In this document: positions 44,193-56,656 of the stretch, piece after piece
Numbering within the stretch: position 1 is the stretch's first letter
Layout: the number at the start of each line of letters is the position of its first letter
Made by a program: the position numbers and the translations under genes
Source of the DNA: Paenibacillus sp. S150
Lineage (GTDB): Bacteria > Bacillota > Bacilli > Paenibacillales > Paenibacillaceae
Length of the DNA stretch: 64,000 bases
NCBI RefSeq assembly: GCF_019352175.1
Contig: NZ_JACBYI010000003.1
Coordinates: 1 to 64,000 of the forward strand
Direction: 5' to 3'
Notes under the pieces: generated by a model
The model's database searches: none
The model's input: the letters and a program-made list of their open reading frames with translations, nothing else
What the model was told of the DNA's origin: nothing

Positions 44193-44915
44193 TTAGCCCA
44201 GTAGACCGTAATACTTCCAAGTATTCTCAAAAGCCCGGAGGTTCTCGGGACGGTTATTCACACATTCGTCATCTGCATTAAGCGGTTCAGCGTGCAGAAT
44301 TTCGATTTTGACCGGAACGGAAGGATAGACAGGTCTTGGATCCAGCGGATTCGGCGTATTGGAAGCCAGGAGCAGAATATTCATTTCTGTACGCAGTGTT
44401 ACGCTGGCGTTAGCCGGGCAATGCCCTTCCGCAAAATGCATCCCGCCTTCATCATCACAGTAAATTTTGGAGAACAGGTTGAACGATGGAGACAGGTCTC
44501 TGGCTGCCATGCCGTTACGTACCAGTTCAATAGAGAAGTTGTCCTGGGCATTCCGGTACCGGTCATTGCGTACCTCCTGATAACGGCTGATGCCATATTT
44601 CTCTTCCGTTGCCGAGCGGAGGCTGTAGCCGCCGATCGGATCATGCCAGCCCAGGCTGTCCTGGACAATACTCGCCATGACCCGCCCGTTGTCGCTCATC
44701 AGCACATGTCCTTGCGTCAAATGCGCTGTGTGCTGTGCCTTCAAGGTGTCCGGCATATTGTAGCGCTCCGTCAAATCCTGCACGTTGTACAGTAGAATAG
44801 AGACACCCGCTCCCTTCTCCATAGCCGTAAAGCGGACCAGCTTGCCCCTTCCGATCGGCCCTAACCATTTGCCCCCCGGTGACATCGTTTCACTCCAATA
44901 ATGCCGTGAATTCAT
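44193..44915 (-). CDS. urea amidolyase-associated protein, CgdA-like
   Basis: 240-residue DUF1989 protein, paralogue of the next gene (KLVRFTAMEKGAGVSILLYN; QDSLGWHDPIGGYSLRS; SPSFNLFSKIYCDDEGGMHF). It is the expected partner subunit of carboxyguanidine deiminase. The ATG at 44915 is preferred (GGAGG ten bases upstream); the GTG nine bases earlier falls directly against the ribosome binding site. It is the first gene downstream of the minus-strand guanidine-I riboswitch. Confidence 0.85.
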   Translation of the reverse strand: MNSRHYWSETMSPGGKWLGPIGRGKLVRFTAMEKGAGVSILLYNVQDLTERYNMPDTLKAQHTAHLTQGHVLMSDNGRVMASIVQDSLGWHDPIGGYSLRSATEEKYGISRYQEVRNDRYRNAQDNFSIELVRNGMAARDLSPSFNLFSKIYCDDEGGMHFAEGHCPANASVTLRTEMNILLLASNTPNPLDPRPVYPSVPVKIEILHAEPLNADDECVNNRPENLRAFENTWKYYGLLG

Positions 44916-44950
44916 CCCGCTCACTCCTCCTGTGTCTGTTTTATGGAAAA

Positions 44951-44996
44951 ATAAAAGGGAGACATCACAAGACTTGGCGTCTTGATGATATCTCCC
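44951..44996 (-). terminator. riboswitch expression-platform terminator
   Basis: On the minus strand GGGAGATATCATCAAGAC pairs with AGTCTTGTGATGTCTCCC, followed by a T-rich run. The left arm overlaps the 3' end of the riboswitch aptamer, so guanidine binding should prevent this hairpin from forming. Confidence 0.85.
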
Positions 44997-45090
44997 AGGT
45001 TTTTATCCTTCCGTGTCCGCCTGCCGCTGGGGCAAGCTGTCTACTCTCGGACCAGCCCCGGCATAGCTGCCGGCGGAACCCTAGTAGACT
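44990..45090 (-). promoter_or_regulatory. guanidine-I riboswitch (ykkC class 1), catabolic operon
   Basis: The minus strand shows the conserved elements in order: CTAGGGTTCCG, CTGGTCCGAGAG, ACACGG and GGATAAAAACCTGGGAGA, separated by two hairpins. This is the ykkC/yxkD aptamer that binds guanidinium and turns on downstream genes. It precedes the CgdA/CgdB-carboxylase-AtzF operon. Confidence 0.93.
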
Positions 45091-45297
45091 ATAAAATATT
45101 CAATTATAATCACGCTGAATTCTACGTCAGTTAATATAACATTCAGTTCTTTAATGTGTCAAACAATAATTCGTTAAATGACAAAATTCAACATTATTCA
45201 TCACGACCCGCCGCTTTTTTTGATTTTTTTTAAAGAATAGCTTGTCAGAATAAAAATGTTTATGTTAGTATACGTAACATAAATTAAATACCAAACA

Positions 45298-45400
45298 GTT
45301 TACTAGGGTTCCGCCTTATCCGAGGGTCCGGTCCGAGAGTAAACCATGTGGTGCATAATCCATGCAGCATGTGACACGGAGGGATAAAAACCCGGGAGAT
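45298..45400 (+). promoter_or_regulatory. guanidine-I riboswitch, uptake operon
   Basis: The plus strand carries CTAGGGTTCCG, CCGGTCCGAGAG, ACACGG and GGATAAAAACCCGGGAGA in the same order, with a CATGTGGTGC...GCAGCATG hairpin between. It is about 210 bp from, and divergent to, the other copy. A possible promoter is TTGTCA at about 45183 and TAGTAT 18 bp later. Confidence 0.93.
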
Positions 45401-45427
45401 TATTACCAAATAATCTCCCGGGTTTTT
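45391..45427 (+). terminator. riboswitch expression-platform terminator
   Basis: A perfect 12-bp stem (CCCGGGAGATTA with TAATCTCCCGGG) plus TTTTT. The left arm is the last conserved strand of the aptamer, so it competes with aptamer folding. Confidence 0.93.
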
Positions 45428-45444
45428 CTTTTTACCTACCGGGC

Positions 45445-45502
45445 AAAAACGGCTGCCCCGTCCTCATGATGGACAGTGCCGTTTTCTCGCAGGAAATAGA
45501 AG
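45445..45502. repeat. partial relative of the hairpin repeat
   Basis: AAAACGGCTGCCCCGTCC ... GGACAGTGCCGTTTT forms a hairpin and is followed by GGAAATAGAAG, as in the copies at 13197 and 62505. Similarity is limited to about 55 bp. Confidence 0.5.
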
Positions 45503-45618
45503 ACTCAAGGATATGGAGCAGCAAATATCTTCTTCTATTCTGATAATAATACAAGGAGGCATCGGTTGGAATTAAACGGATAGGACAGTAAATAATACAT
45601 TATACGGAGGGTAACCCA

Positions 45619-46671
45619 ATGAAAAACAACCAAAAAGGATTTCTTGCACTCGCCATGTCCACGCTGCTGTTCATTGCCGGCTGTGGAGCCGGCAACGCCA
45701 ATACAGCCAATAATGATGCAGCTAACGCCGCAGCAACTACAGCGCCAACTGCTGAAGCATCCAGCTCAGCCGCTCCTGCCGCAGATGATGTCAATATCCG
45801 TTTCGGCTACAGCCCATGGCTCGGCTCTGCGGGTGCAATCGTCGCTAATGAGAAGAAAATTTTTGCCGATAAGGGTGCCAATGTAGAATTTGTGCAAATG
45901 GAAGGCAATACAAAGGATGCGTTCATGTCGGGCAAGCTGGATGCCGTTGTCCAGTCCCTGGACGCTGTGGTTCAAATGAAAGCCAATGAAGATGCTAAAG
46001 ATCCGGTTCAGGTCATTGCCGTAATTGACAGATCCAAGGGCGCGGACGGAATTATTGCTGCGAACGACATTGCCGCTCTTCAGGACCTGAAAGGCAAGGA
46101 TATCGCCGTATCCATCGGCTCGGTTGCCCACTTCCTGCTGCTGCACGCGCTGCAGACCGTTGACCTGAAGGAAGCTGATGTGAATATTGTGAATATGAAC
46201 AATAACCTCGCCGGTTCCACCTTCATGGCCGGTCAGGTAGACGCCGCTGTAACCTGGGAGCCGTATCTGTCCGAAGCCGCCGCCAAAGACGGTCACCTGC
46301 TCTATTCCACTGCCGATGCGCCAAATCTGATTGTCGATGCCCTGGTAGTGAAGAAGAGTATGATCGATGAGCATCCGGAAGCGCTGAAAGCTATGGTTGC
46401 CGCTTTTGACGAAGGGCTTGAGCTGTTCAACACTACCGATGAAGGCAAGCAAATTGTAGCTGATGCGCTCGATATGGATCTTGCCGCAGTGAACAGCACC
46501 ATTGCCACTCTGGATCTGACAACCGCCGATGCCTCCAAAACCATGCTTGTCGATAACAAAACGGAATGGGAAACAACTATGGGCAGCTTCTCCGCGTTCT
46601 TCATGGACCAGAAGATTATTACTTCTCCGGTAGACACCGCCGGCATCATCAACGGTTTCCTGTACGAATAA
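45619..46671 (+). CDS. guanidine ABC importer substrate-binding lipoprotein
   Basis: 350-residue NitT/TauT-type binding lipoprotein. The lipobox is LLFIAGCGAG, then a low-complexity Ala/Thr/Ser tether (about residues 23-54) and an NMT1-like domain (IRFGYSPWLGSAGAIVANEK; MEGNTKDAFMSGKLDAVVQS; VDAAVTWEPYLSEAA). By position directly behind a guanidine-I riboswitch it should capture guanidinium for uptake; sequence alone does not give the ligand. ACGGAGGG lies seven or eight bases before the ATG. Confidence 0.88.
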   Translation: MKNNQKGFLALAMSTLLFIAGCGAGNANTANNDAANAAATTAPTAEASSSAAPAADDVNIRFGYSPWLGSAGAIVANEKKIFADKGANVEFVQMEGNTKDAFMSGKLDAVVQSLDAVVQMKANEDAKDPVQVIAVIDRSKGADGIIAANDIAALQDLKGKDIAVSIGSVAHFLLLHALQTVDLKEADVNIVNMNNNLAGSTFMAGQVDAAVTWEPYLSEAAAKDGHLLYSTADAPNLIVDALVVKKSMIDEHPEALKAMVAAFDEGLELFNTTDEGKQIVADALDMDLAAVNSTIATLDLTTADASKTMLVDNKTEWETTMGSFSAFFMDQKIITSPVDTAGIINGFLYE

Positions 46672-46710
46672 CGCATAATCTGTTAAGCAAACATCGGGGA
46701 GGAACTTATC

Positions 46711-47328
46711 ATGGAAAAAGAATCACGCAAAATCGTCGGCAATCCCGCCCTGCTGCTGGTTGATCCGCAAAAGGGAATATACAAAGCTCCCGGAGGTTAT
46801 GCGGAAGGCGAAGTAGAAGCCTCTGTAGCAGCACTCGGGCGTGTGCTCAAAGCAGCCCGGGAAGCCGGCATGCCGGTCATTTTCTTTCAGGAGATCCACC
46901 GCAAGGAGATGGTCGATTACGGCCGTGAGCTGGACGGAACCGAGAATATTCATTGCCTGGAGGGCTCGGAGTATATCGATATTATCGACAGCCTGCAGCC
47001 CGTCGACGGAGAGTTCACGAATATGAAACGCCGCTACAGCTGCTTCTTCGGAACGGATCTGGATATTCTGCTGCGCGGACTGAACGTACAGACACTGATT
47101 ATGGGCGGATACTATACCGATGTCTGTGTGCACTATACCGCCGTAGATGCCCATCAGCACGATTATTATATCCGCGTCCTGCATGACGGCTGTCTGGGCT
47201 CCAGCAATGAAGCGCATCAAGCTTCCCTGAATGCCATGACGTATCTGCAGCATGCGTCCAGGACAAATTCCGATGAAATGGTTCCTGTCATTGAGGCTTG
47301 GGGCCAAGCCCGAAAAGCATCCGTATAA
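46711..47328 (+). CDS. isochorismatase-family cysteine hydrolase
   Basis: 205-residue hydrolase with the family triad: Asp in ALLLVDPQKGIY (about residue 16), Lys in TNMKRRYSCFF (about 110), and nucleophile Cys in GGYYTDVCVHYTAVDA (about 136). Relatives hydrolyse amides such as biuret and N-carbamoyl compounds. Sitting between binding protein and permease genes of a guanidine-controlled operon, it probably processes a guanidine- or urea-derived amide, perhaps giving allophanate or urea. That substrate idea is inference. GGGGAGG precedes the ATG. Confidence 0.85.
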   Translation: MEKESRKIVGNPALLLVDPQKGIYKAPGGYAEGEVEASVAALGRVLKAAREAGMPVIFFQEIHRKEMVDYGRELDGTENIHCLEGSEYIDIIDSLQPVDGEFTNMKRRYSCFFGTDLDILLRGLNVQTLIMGGYYTDVCVHYTAVDAHQHDYYIRVLHDGCLGSSNEAHQASLNAMTYLQHASRTNSDEMVPVIEAWGQARKASV

Positions 47329-47394
47329 TACGGATGCTTCGACCGCACAAATGAGTCATTTGCAAGGCCGTTCAACGGAGGGGAGAACAATTAG

Positions 47395-48198
47395 ATGAAG
47401 AAAAAGAAAATTCGGCTGTTCAAGATCCGCGGTGAAATCAGCCGCAAGGTATACATGATCACTGTAGTTGCAACCTTTGCCGGAATACTTGCAATCTGGA
47501 GCCTGCTGAGCTACGGAAACCTGGTCAGTCCTACTTTTTTGCCTTCACCGGGAAAGGTATGGCATTCCTTCATTACGAACATTCAGGACGGAGATTTCTG
47601 GGGGTATGTCGGAATCAGCGCCTACCGCGTATTGATGGGCTATCTGCTCACCTGCCTGCTCGCAATTCCGCTGGGTATTCTGGCAGGGACGTTCAAGCTC
47701 TTCGAGGCCATTGTTGTACCGGTAACCGAATTTATCCGCTACATGCCTGCTACAGCCTTTATTCCCCTCATTATCGTCTGGATTGGGCTTGGAGAATCCG
47801 CTAAAATTGCCGTGATTTTTGTAGGCTGCTTCTTCCAGATGGTGCTGATGGTTGCCGATAATGCCAAATCCGTATCAGGCGAGCTGCTGCAAGCCTCCTA
47901 TACGCTGGGGGCAGGCAAATTCCAGGTGCTCCGCAAGGTGCTGCTGCCTGCACTGCTGCCGGATCTGATGAACTCCCTGCGCCTGATCATGGGCTGGGCC
48001 TGGTCGTATCTGGTGGCGGCAGAGCTGTTCGCTGCAAGCTCCGGTCTCGGATTCATGATTATGCGGGCTCAGCGGTACATGCAGACTGAAACGATTTTCC
48101 TGGGGATTCTTGTCATCGGGCTCCTGGGTCTGATTATCGACCGGCTGTTCGCATTGCTGAACAAGAAGCTGTTCCCATGGGCCGAAGGAGGGCGATAG
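47395..48198 (+). CDS. NitT/TauT-type ABC permease (guanidine importer)
   Basis: 267-residue inner-membrane permease with about six helices and the ATPase-contact EAA loop (ASYTLGAGKFQVLRKVLLPALLPDLMNSLRL). FIRYMPATAFIPLIIVWIGLGE is typical of SsuC/TauC-like permeases. It is one base from the following ATPase gene. It presumably imports guanidinium with the other subunits of the operon. Confidence 0.9.
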   Translation: MKKKKIRLFKIRGEISRKVYMITVVATFAGILAIWSLLSYGNLVSPTFLPSPGKVWHSFITNIQDGDFWGYVGISAYRVLMGYLLTCLLAIPLGILAGTFKLFEAIVVPVTEFIRYMPATAFIPLIIVWIGLGESAKIAVIFVGCFFQMVLMVADNAKSVSGELLQASYTLGAGKFQVLRKVLLPALLPDLMNSLRLIMGWAWSYLVAAELFAASSGLGFMIMRAQRYMQTETIFLGILVIGLLGLIIDRLFALLNKKLFPWAEGGR

Positions 48199-48199
48199 G

Positions 48200-49018
48200 A
48201 TGAATACTTTATACACTGCAAACGGTCCGACCGGCACCTCCGCTGCAGGGGAACCCAGAAAACGCAAGATCGTGGTCAATTCCTTGTCCAAAAGCTATGA
48301 AACCAAAAAAGACACATTTCTGGCCCTGGACCATGTAGACGCGCATATTTACGAAAATGAGTTCGTCACCCTTGTCGGGCCTTCCGGCTGCGGGAAATCC
48401 ACCATGCTGCGCATACTGGCCGGTCTGGAGGATGCCTCTTCGGGCACCGCATCCATCTCCGGCAGAACAATAGAAGGCCCGGGTGCGGACCGCGGGGTCG
48501 TTTTTCAATCCTATACCCTTTTCCCCTGGCTCTCTGTCCGTGACAATATCGAGTTCGGCCTGGCCCTGAAGAACATTCCGCGCAAGCAGCGCAGAGAGGT
48601 CTCCGATAAATATCTGGAGCTGGTGAACCTCGTCAATTTTGGCGACACCTATCCCAAACAGCTGTCCGGCGGCATGAAGCAGCGGGTTGCGATTGCCAGA
48701 GCCCTGGCCAATTCCCCGGAAATGCTGCTGATGGACGAACCCTTTGCCGCCCTTGACGCGCAGACACGCGGGGATATGCAGGAGCTGCTGCTGAACATTC
48801 AGAAGCATGAGAAGGCCACGATTCTGTTCATAACGCATGACATTGAAGAAGCCATTTTCCTCTCGGAAAGGCTCTATGTAATGAAGAGCCGTCCAGGCCG
48901 CATTGTCCGCGAGATCGAGATTCCGGCCGAAATGCGCCAGAATAAAGACCTTAAGGATTCTGAACCGTTCATCGCACTCAAAAAAGAGATTGTCGATCTG
49001 CTGCATTCCAAGGAATAA
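48200..49018 (+). CDS. NitT/TauT-type ABC ATPase (guanidine importer)
   Basis: 272-residue ATPase: Walker A GPSGCGKST, Q-loop VVFQSYTLFPWLSV, signature LSGGMKQRVAIA, Walker B LLMDEPFAALD, H-loop LFITHDIEEA. An N-terminal extension of about 25 residues precedes the domain. The start ATG is one base after the permease stop codon, and its ribosome binding site (GGAGGG) lies inside the permease gene. Confidence 0.92.
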   Translation: MNTLYTANGPTGTSAAGEPRKRKIVVNSLSKSYETKKDTFLALDHVDAHIYENEFVTLVGPSGCGKSTMLRILAGLEDASSGTASISGRTIEGPGADRGVVFQSYTLFPWLSVRDNIEFGLALKNIPRKQRREVSDKYLELVNLVNFGDTYPKQLSGGMKQRVAIARALANSPEMLLMDEPFAALDAQTRGDMQELLLNIQKHEKATILFITHDIEEAIFLSERLYVMKSRPGRIVREIEIPAEMRQNKDLKDSEPFIALKKEIVDLLHSKE

Positions 49019-49070
49019 ATCACATACATGCGGAGGGTCGGGTCTGAACCCTTTGCGGATTGGAGATTCT

Positions 49071-49859
49071 ATGGCAGCTGCTACTTCAGTACACAAATTA
49101 TACGTTTTGCTCTGCGGCTTCGAAATTCTCCCGCTGGGCATTTCCCTCCGCGGAGGCGATAACCGCATTATTGTTGCGGAGCCGATCTGCGCATATCTTG
49201 CGGAAACTGAGGCCGGATGGGTCTTGTTCGATACAGGCATCGACGCTTCACGGATTCATGATCCTGTCCTGGCCAAAGCCTATTACACCGACCGGGGCTG
49301 GACCACTCTCCCTGTCGTGCATCCGGTTCATTCTCTCACAGGACAACTGAAAGAAATCGGTATTCAGCCGGAGGATATTCACCAGGTCGTAATGTCGCAT
49401 ATGCATACCGATCATACCGGCTATCTCAAGCTGTTCCGCCATGCGAAAATTATTGCCCAGCGCGCAGAACACCATTATGCCCTGCACACCCCTCCCGGGC
49501 TGGGAAATATCATAGAGGACTACGACCTGCCGGATTTGGACTGGCAGCTGATTGAGGGAGATTATGCGCTAATGCCGGGAATTCAGCTTCTAGCCACCCC
49601 CGGCCATACACCGGGGCATCAATCGGCATTGATCTCCCTTCCAAGCGGCAAGCGGCTTGTGCTCACTTTCGATGCGGGCGATTTCCTGCAGAATTTCGAG
49701 CAGGAGCTGCTGCCCGGCTCGGCCAGCGATGACGGACAGGCACTGGAATCCCTGCTGCGCCTGAAACGGCTAGCGGAGGAACCCGGCAGTATCCTGTTCC
49801 CGCTGCATGATCCGGCTTTTATTCAAACGGCCAAGCTGGCTCCGCTCTATTATGATTAA
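49071..49859 (+). CDS. metallo-beta-lactamase-fold hydrolase (lactonase-like)
   Basis: 262-residue protein. The zinc motif is SHMHTDHTGYL (HxHxDH) near residue 108, with further ligands in TPGHTPGHQSAL, FDAGDF and PLHDPAF. It belongs to the group annotated as N-acyl-homoserine lactonases, though many members have other ester, lactone or amide substrates. The start at 49071 has GGAG five bases upstream. It lies 52 bp behind the ATPase gene with no visible terminator, so it is likely the last gene of the guanidine uptake operon. Its function there is unclear. Confidence 0.82.
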   Translation: MAAATSVHKLYVLLCGFEILPLGISLRGGDNRIIVAEPICAYLAETEAGWVLFDTGIDASRIHDPVLAKAYYTDRGWTTLPVVHPVHSLTGQLKEIGIQPEDIHQVVMSHMHTDHTGYLKLFRHAKIIAQRAEHHYALHTPPGLGNIIEDYDLPDLDWQLIEGDYALMPGIQLLATPGHTPGHQSALISLPSGKRLVLTFDAGDFLQNFEQELLPGSASDDGQALESLLRLKRLAEEPGSILFPLHDPAFIQTAKLAPLYYD

Positions 49860-49891
49860 GCTTCATAGCCGCAACTAGGAGATGTTATACT

Positions 49892-51309
49892 TTGAAATCC
49901 AATACCAAAATGGCTGCCGCTGTTCCACTGGCGCCCATCATAATTGCAGTCTTCTGCAGCGTATTCGTCTCAAATCTGAATACCAGCACAGTGAATCTTG
50001 CCGTCCCTACTTTAATGAAGGCCTTTCGTGCAGACATGTCGGTTATGCAGTGGGCGCTTACCGGTTATATGATGGCTATCGGCATCGGCTCACCGCTTGC
50101 CGGTTTTCTTATATCGAGATATGGCACCAAAAAGGTATATGCACTACTCTGATCGGCTTTTCCATGGCCTCATTGCTCTGCTCTCTGGCCTGGTCGCCTC
50201 TCTCCCTGATTGCCGCGCGCGTCATCCAAGGGGGCTGTGCCGGGCTGATGCTTCCCGTCACCCTCACCCTGCTCTACCGGACGGTTGACCGCAAGCAGCA
50301 GCCCATGGCCGTCAGCCTGTGGGAAGCCGCTGGCTGGCTGGGTCCGGCGCTCGGGCCGGCTGTCTCCGGCATCTGCCTGCAGTTTCTGAGCTGGCGCTGG
50401 CTGTTCCTGCTGAATCTGCCCCTGCTGCTGCTCTCTATCCTGCTCGTGCTCCGCTATGTCCCTGCAAGCTCCGGCGATTCGGGCATGCGGCTGGACAAGC
50501 TGAGCGCCGTGCTGTCCAGCACCGGCAGCTTCACCGTGCTGTTCGCTTTCAGCAGGGCTTCCGCCTGGGGGCTTGTGAGCTACAAAACCTTGCTGCTGCT
50601 CGCCGCCGGTATCCTCCTGCTGGTTCTGTTCGTCAGACGCCAGCTCGGCTCGGACACCCCGCTGCTCGAGTTCCGCGTGTTCCGCAGCCGGGCATATGCC
50701 ATCAGCGTACTGCTGCTCGGCCTTATCAATGCCGCCTTGTTCGCGGCAGTCTATTTCGTGCCCTATTTCCTCCAGACCGCCCAAGGCGTGCCAGCGGCCA
50801 GCACCGGACTTGTGATGCTTCCTTCTTCCGTGGTGATGGTGCTCCTGCTTCCTGTCGTGGGCAGGCTGTATTCGCGCCTCGGGCCGATGAAGCTGGCGGC
50901 GGCCGGAATCAGCTTAATGGTGCTTGGCACCTGGATGCTGTCCCGTATGACGCTGGATACGGCCAATGCCGAAGTGATCCTGTGGACAGTGACCCGGAAT
51001 ATCGGAATCGCCTTTTCGTCCATGCCGCTCATGAATGCCGGATTATCCACATTATCCGATTCTCAGATCGGCTATGCTACCTCAATGACAAGCTGGGTGC
51101 GCCAATGCATGGGCTCCCTGTCCATTGCAATCTTCACCGCTTTTTATACCTGGAGAACGGAGGCCTACTCTTCTAGCGGTTCAGCCCCAGCGAATGGCTC
51201 CGAAGCCGTAGTCTACGGGGTGCAGCAGGTGTTCATGCTTGTAGCATTGCTGCTCATCTGTATGCTTCCGCTGGTAGCGACTTTCCGCAAATCAGGCAAG
51301 CCGGCTTAA
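49892..51309 (+). pseudogene. MFS drug transporter (DHA2/EmrB type), frameshifted
   Basis: A TTG at 49892 with AGGAG upstream opens the N-terminal part (LAPIIIAVFCSVFVSNLNTS ... GYMMAIGIGSPLAGFLISRYGTKKVYALL), which stops at 50152. The next frame continues with IGFSMASLLCSLAWSPL and runs through about 12 more helices to the stop at 51309. A single missing base in about 50128-50151 explains this; restored length is about 472 residues, right for a 14-helix exporter. Either the gene is inactive or the base is a sequencing error. Confidence 0.85.
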
Positions 51310-51420
51310 GGGGGCGGAATGCAGCTCTTAAGAATATTTCAGCAATACTGAAAGACCGTGATGAAGGCTCACGGTCTTTTGGCCGTCTATGCATCTGAAA
51401 CGGGGAATCCTGCGCTGTAC

Positions 51421-52254
51421 TTACAACCTTCGGCCATCCAGGCCATGCAGCTGTTTGAACTCATCCGGCCTCATTCCGGTTATCCGCTTGAAAACGGCGC
51501 AGAAATAACCCACATTCTCAAAACCGGCCTGTCCGGCAATTTCATAGATCTTTTTCTCCCTTCCGCTGAACATAAGCTGCTTGCTCCGGTTGATCCGCTG
51601 CTTGTTGATGTAGGCGACCGGGCGTTCATGCAGCGTCCGCTGAAACAGACGGCATAAATACTGCGGCGAGATTGAGGCTGTCTCGGCCAATTCTTTGAGT
51701 GTCAGCGGCCTGTGCAGATTGTGCTCGATATGCTGCAGCACAGGCTTCATACGCTCGAGCTCATCCTGCCCGCCTGCCGGTGCCGACAGCTGCAATTTGA
51801 GTTCAAGCATAAGCGCATACATCAGCTTGGAGCGCTCCAGATTGATCTCCAGGGTGTTGCCATGGGACAGCTCCAGCATTCTGTGCAGCGGCTCCAGCAG
51901 CGGCAGCGCGTTCAGCCTTCCCGTTCCCGACTCGCGGATTCCGGCATACGTCAGAAGACTTCCGGCCTCTCTTCCATTAAAAGAAACCCAGGACAGCATC
52001 CATTCTCCGCTGACTGGCGCATAGGCGTGGGCAACATGCGGAAAGAGAAAGAAGACATCCCCCGGTTCCACGATGTACCGTTTGTCCTTCAGAAACAGCT
52101 CCCCCTTGCCTTCAAGAACCTGATGCAGCTGATAGTCCGGGAACCCCCCGGGACGCTCCATTTCCGTCTGATGCTCCCAGAACCCAATCGTTGTAGCATA
52201 CAGCGGCAACGCTGCCATTTCTTCCGTCTCGCAAAAGATCAGTGTGCTCTCCAT
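51421..52254 (-). CDS. AraC-family regulator (likely of lacZ)
   Basis: 277-residue regulator. The N-terminal cupin domain (DYQLHQVLEGKGELFLKDKR; PGDVFFLFPHVAHAYAP) is followed by helix-turn-helix motifs LKELAETASISPQYLCRLFQ and IYEIAGQAGFENVGYFCAVFKRITGM. AGGAG precedes the ATG. It is divergent from the beta-galactosidase gene across 107 bp, the usual arrangement for a sugar-responsive activator. The sugar is not shown by the sequence. Confidence 0.9.
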   Translation of the reverse strand: MESTLIFCETEEMAALPLYATTIGFWEHQTEMERPGGFPDYQLHQVLEGKGELFLKDKRYIVEPGDVFFLFPHVAHAYAPVSGEWMLSWVSFNGREAGSLLTYAGIRESGTGRLNALPLLEPLHRMLELSHGNTLEINLERSKLMYALMLELKLQLSAPAGGQDELERMKPVLQHIEHNLHRPLTLKELAETASISPQYLCRLFQRTLHERPVAYINKQRINRSKQLMFSGREKKIYEIAGQAGFENVGYFCAVFKRITGMRPDEFKQLHGLDGRRL

Positions 52255-52349
52255 GTCAGCTCTCCTGTTTCATATTGTGTTATATAAGCGAATATTCTTC
52301 TATATCTCTTGAAGAGTCAGCCTTTTATAATATGAATATAATAATATAA

Positions 52350-55484
<3,135 letters not shown>

Positions 55485-55511
55485 ACTGTATGTCCATTTC
55501 TTGAGTAGTTT

Positions 55512-55553
55512 AAAGGCGCAGCTCCCGTAAGTATTCCGGGGACCGCGCCTTTT
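55512..55553 (+). terminator. terminator of lacZ
   Basis: AAAGGCGC pairs with GCGCCTTT, with additional inner pairing and TTTTC after it, 28 bp beyond the stop codon. Confidence 0.8.
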
Positions 55554-56242
55554 CAATTTCAAATGAACCGCGATTCCTTATACTGGAAGCGTTCATTTCA
55601 TCCTAAGTACTGCCCCGCTTCCTCAGAAGCTGTACTTTGCGTAAGCGGCAGTCCAAACCGTGCTTCCACTTTCACGCGCAGGGCCGGAGCCGATCAGCCC
55701 GGTCCAGCGTTTCCCAGACGTTGCATTTTCGAAACATTTATAGAAGTCATACAGTTCATCTGCCATTCCTTGTAGAAAAGATAACTTGACGAATAAAATT
55801 TTCCATTAGCGCATAGGACTTCCCCCCCGCTAAGGGCGGCACCAACCGCCAGCACACACCCTCCGGGAAACGAACGCGCTTCCAAGCCCTCAATATTCCC
55901 GCCCGAATCCTCAAGGCCGGACAGCTGGCTTCCCGTTCTGATATTCACCAGCAGGGTTCAGTCCGTGCAAGGGCTTCTTGATCAAAAGCTCCTGAGGGGA
56001 TGCCGCAGCACCCCGGCCGGCAGCTTGAGTGGAATCCATTATAGGCTCGCTGCTTCCCGTAAGGCGCATGGCGGCATAATCGGCAATCATCAACCCCAAC
56101 ACCACAACCGCTAAACTACTCTAGCGCCTTCCGCTTCGCCCATCCCATTGATTGGTCTGTGCCAATGGCATGGGAGGCTGTTCCAATGGCAATACCTTCG
56201 GGTGGATAAATTCTATAAAAAAGCCTCGTCAAAAGTAGTATA
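55554..56242. other. decayed intergenic region
   Basis: No intact gene. Two overlapping minus-strand frames (56105-55911 and 55948-55694) read protein-like text (GLMIADYAAMRLTGSSEPIMD; GGNIEGLEARSFPGGCVLAV) and may be remnants of one frameshifted gene. I do not recognise the family. Composition changes to AT-rich at about 56200. Confidence 0.45.
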
Positions 56243-56602
56243 TTATATTTTTTCTAGTTTTTCGACAGTTCTATCATTTACTATATCGCCTGTATTTAAA
56301 GTAGTTTTTGACTCTATCAGCATCACATGAACTTCTTCGACAGCAACTGGCAAATGCTCGATACCTCTGGGGATGACGATACATTCGCCCTCTTGCAAGA
56401 AAATATCCTTATCCCTAAATTTGATTGTCAATACCCCTTTAAGTACATAGAACATCTCATCCTCATTTTCATGAGTGTGCCATATAAAATCCCCTTTGAA
56501 CTTAGCTATTTTCACATAGGATTCATTGACTTCACCAATAATTCTGGGACTCCAGTACTCATTAAAAAGGCTAAGTTTTTCTCCAATATTAATCTTTTCC
56601 AT
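56243..56602 (-). CDS. single-domain cupin protein
   Basis: 119-residue cupin. The metal-binding motif 1 is FIWHTHENEDEMFYVLKGVL (H-x-H-x3-E style) and motif 2 is EGECIVIPRGIEHLPVA. It is probably a small metal-binding isomerase, dioxygenase or sensor-like protein; function is undefined. ATG 56602 with GAGG eight bases before it is preferred to GTG 56611. The gene is AT-rich compared with the rest of the window, as are its two neighbours. Confidence 0.85.
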   Translation of the reverse strand: MEKINIGEKLSLFNEYWSPRIIGEVNESYVKIAKFKGDFIWHTHENEDEMFYVLKGVLTIKFRDKDIFLQEGECIVIPRGIEHLPVAVEEVHVMLIESKTTLNTGDIVNDRTVEKLEKI

Positions 56603-56656
56603 TTTACGCACCTCATAATTTTATAATAATTAAGTTAATAAGTTCTTTATCCAAAC

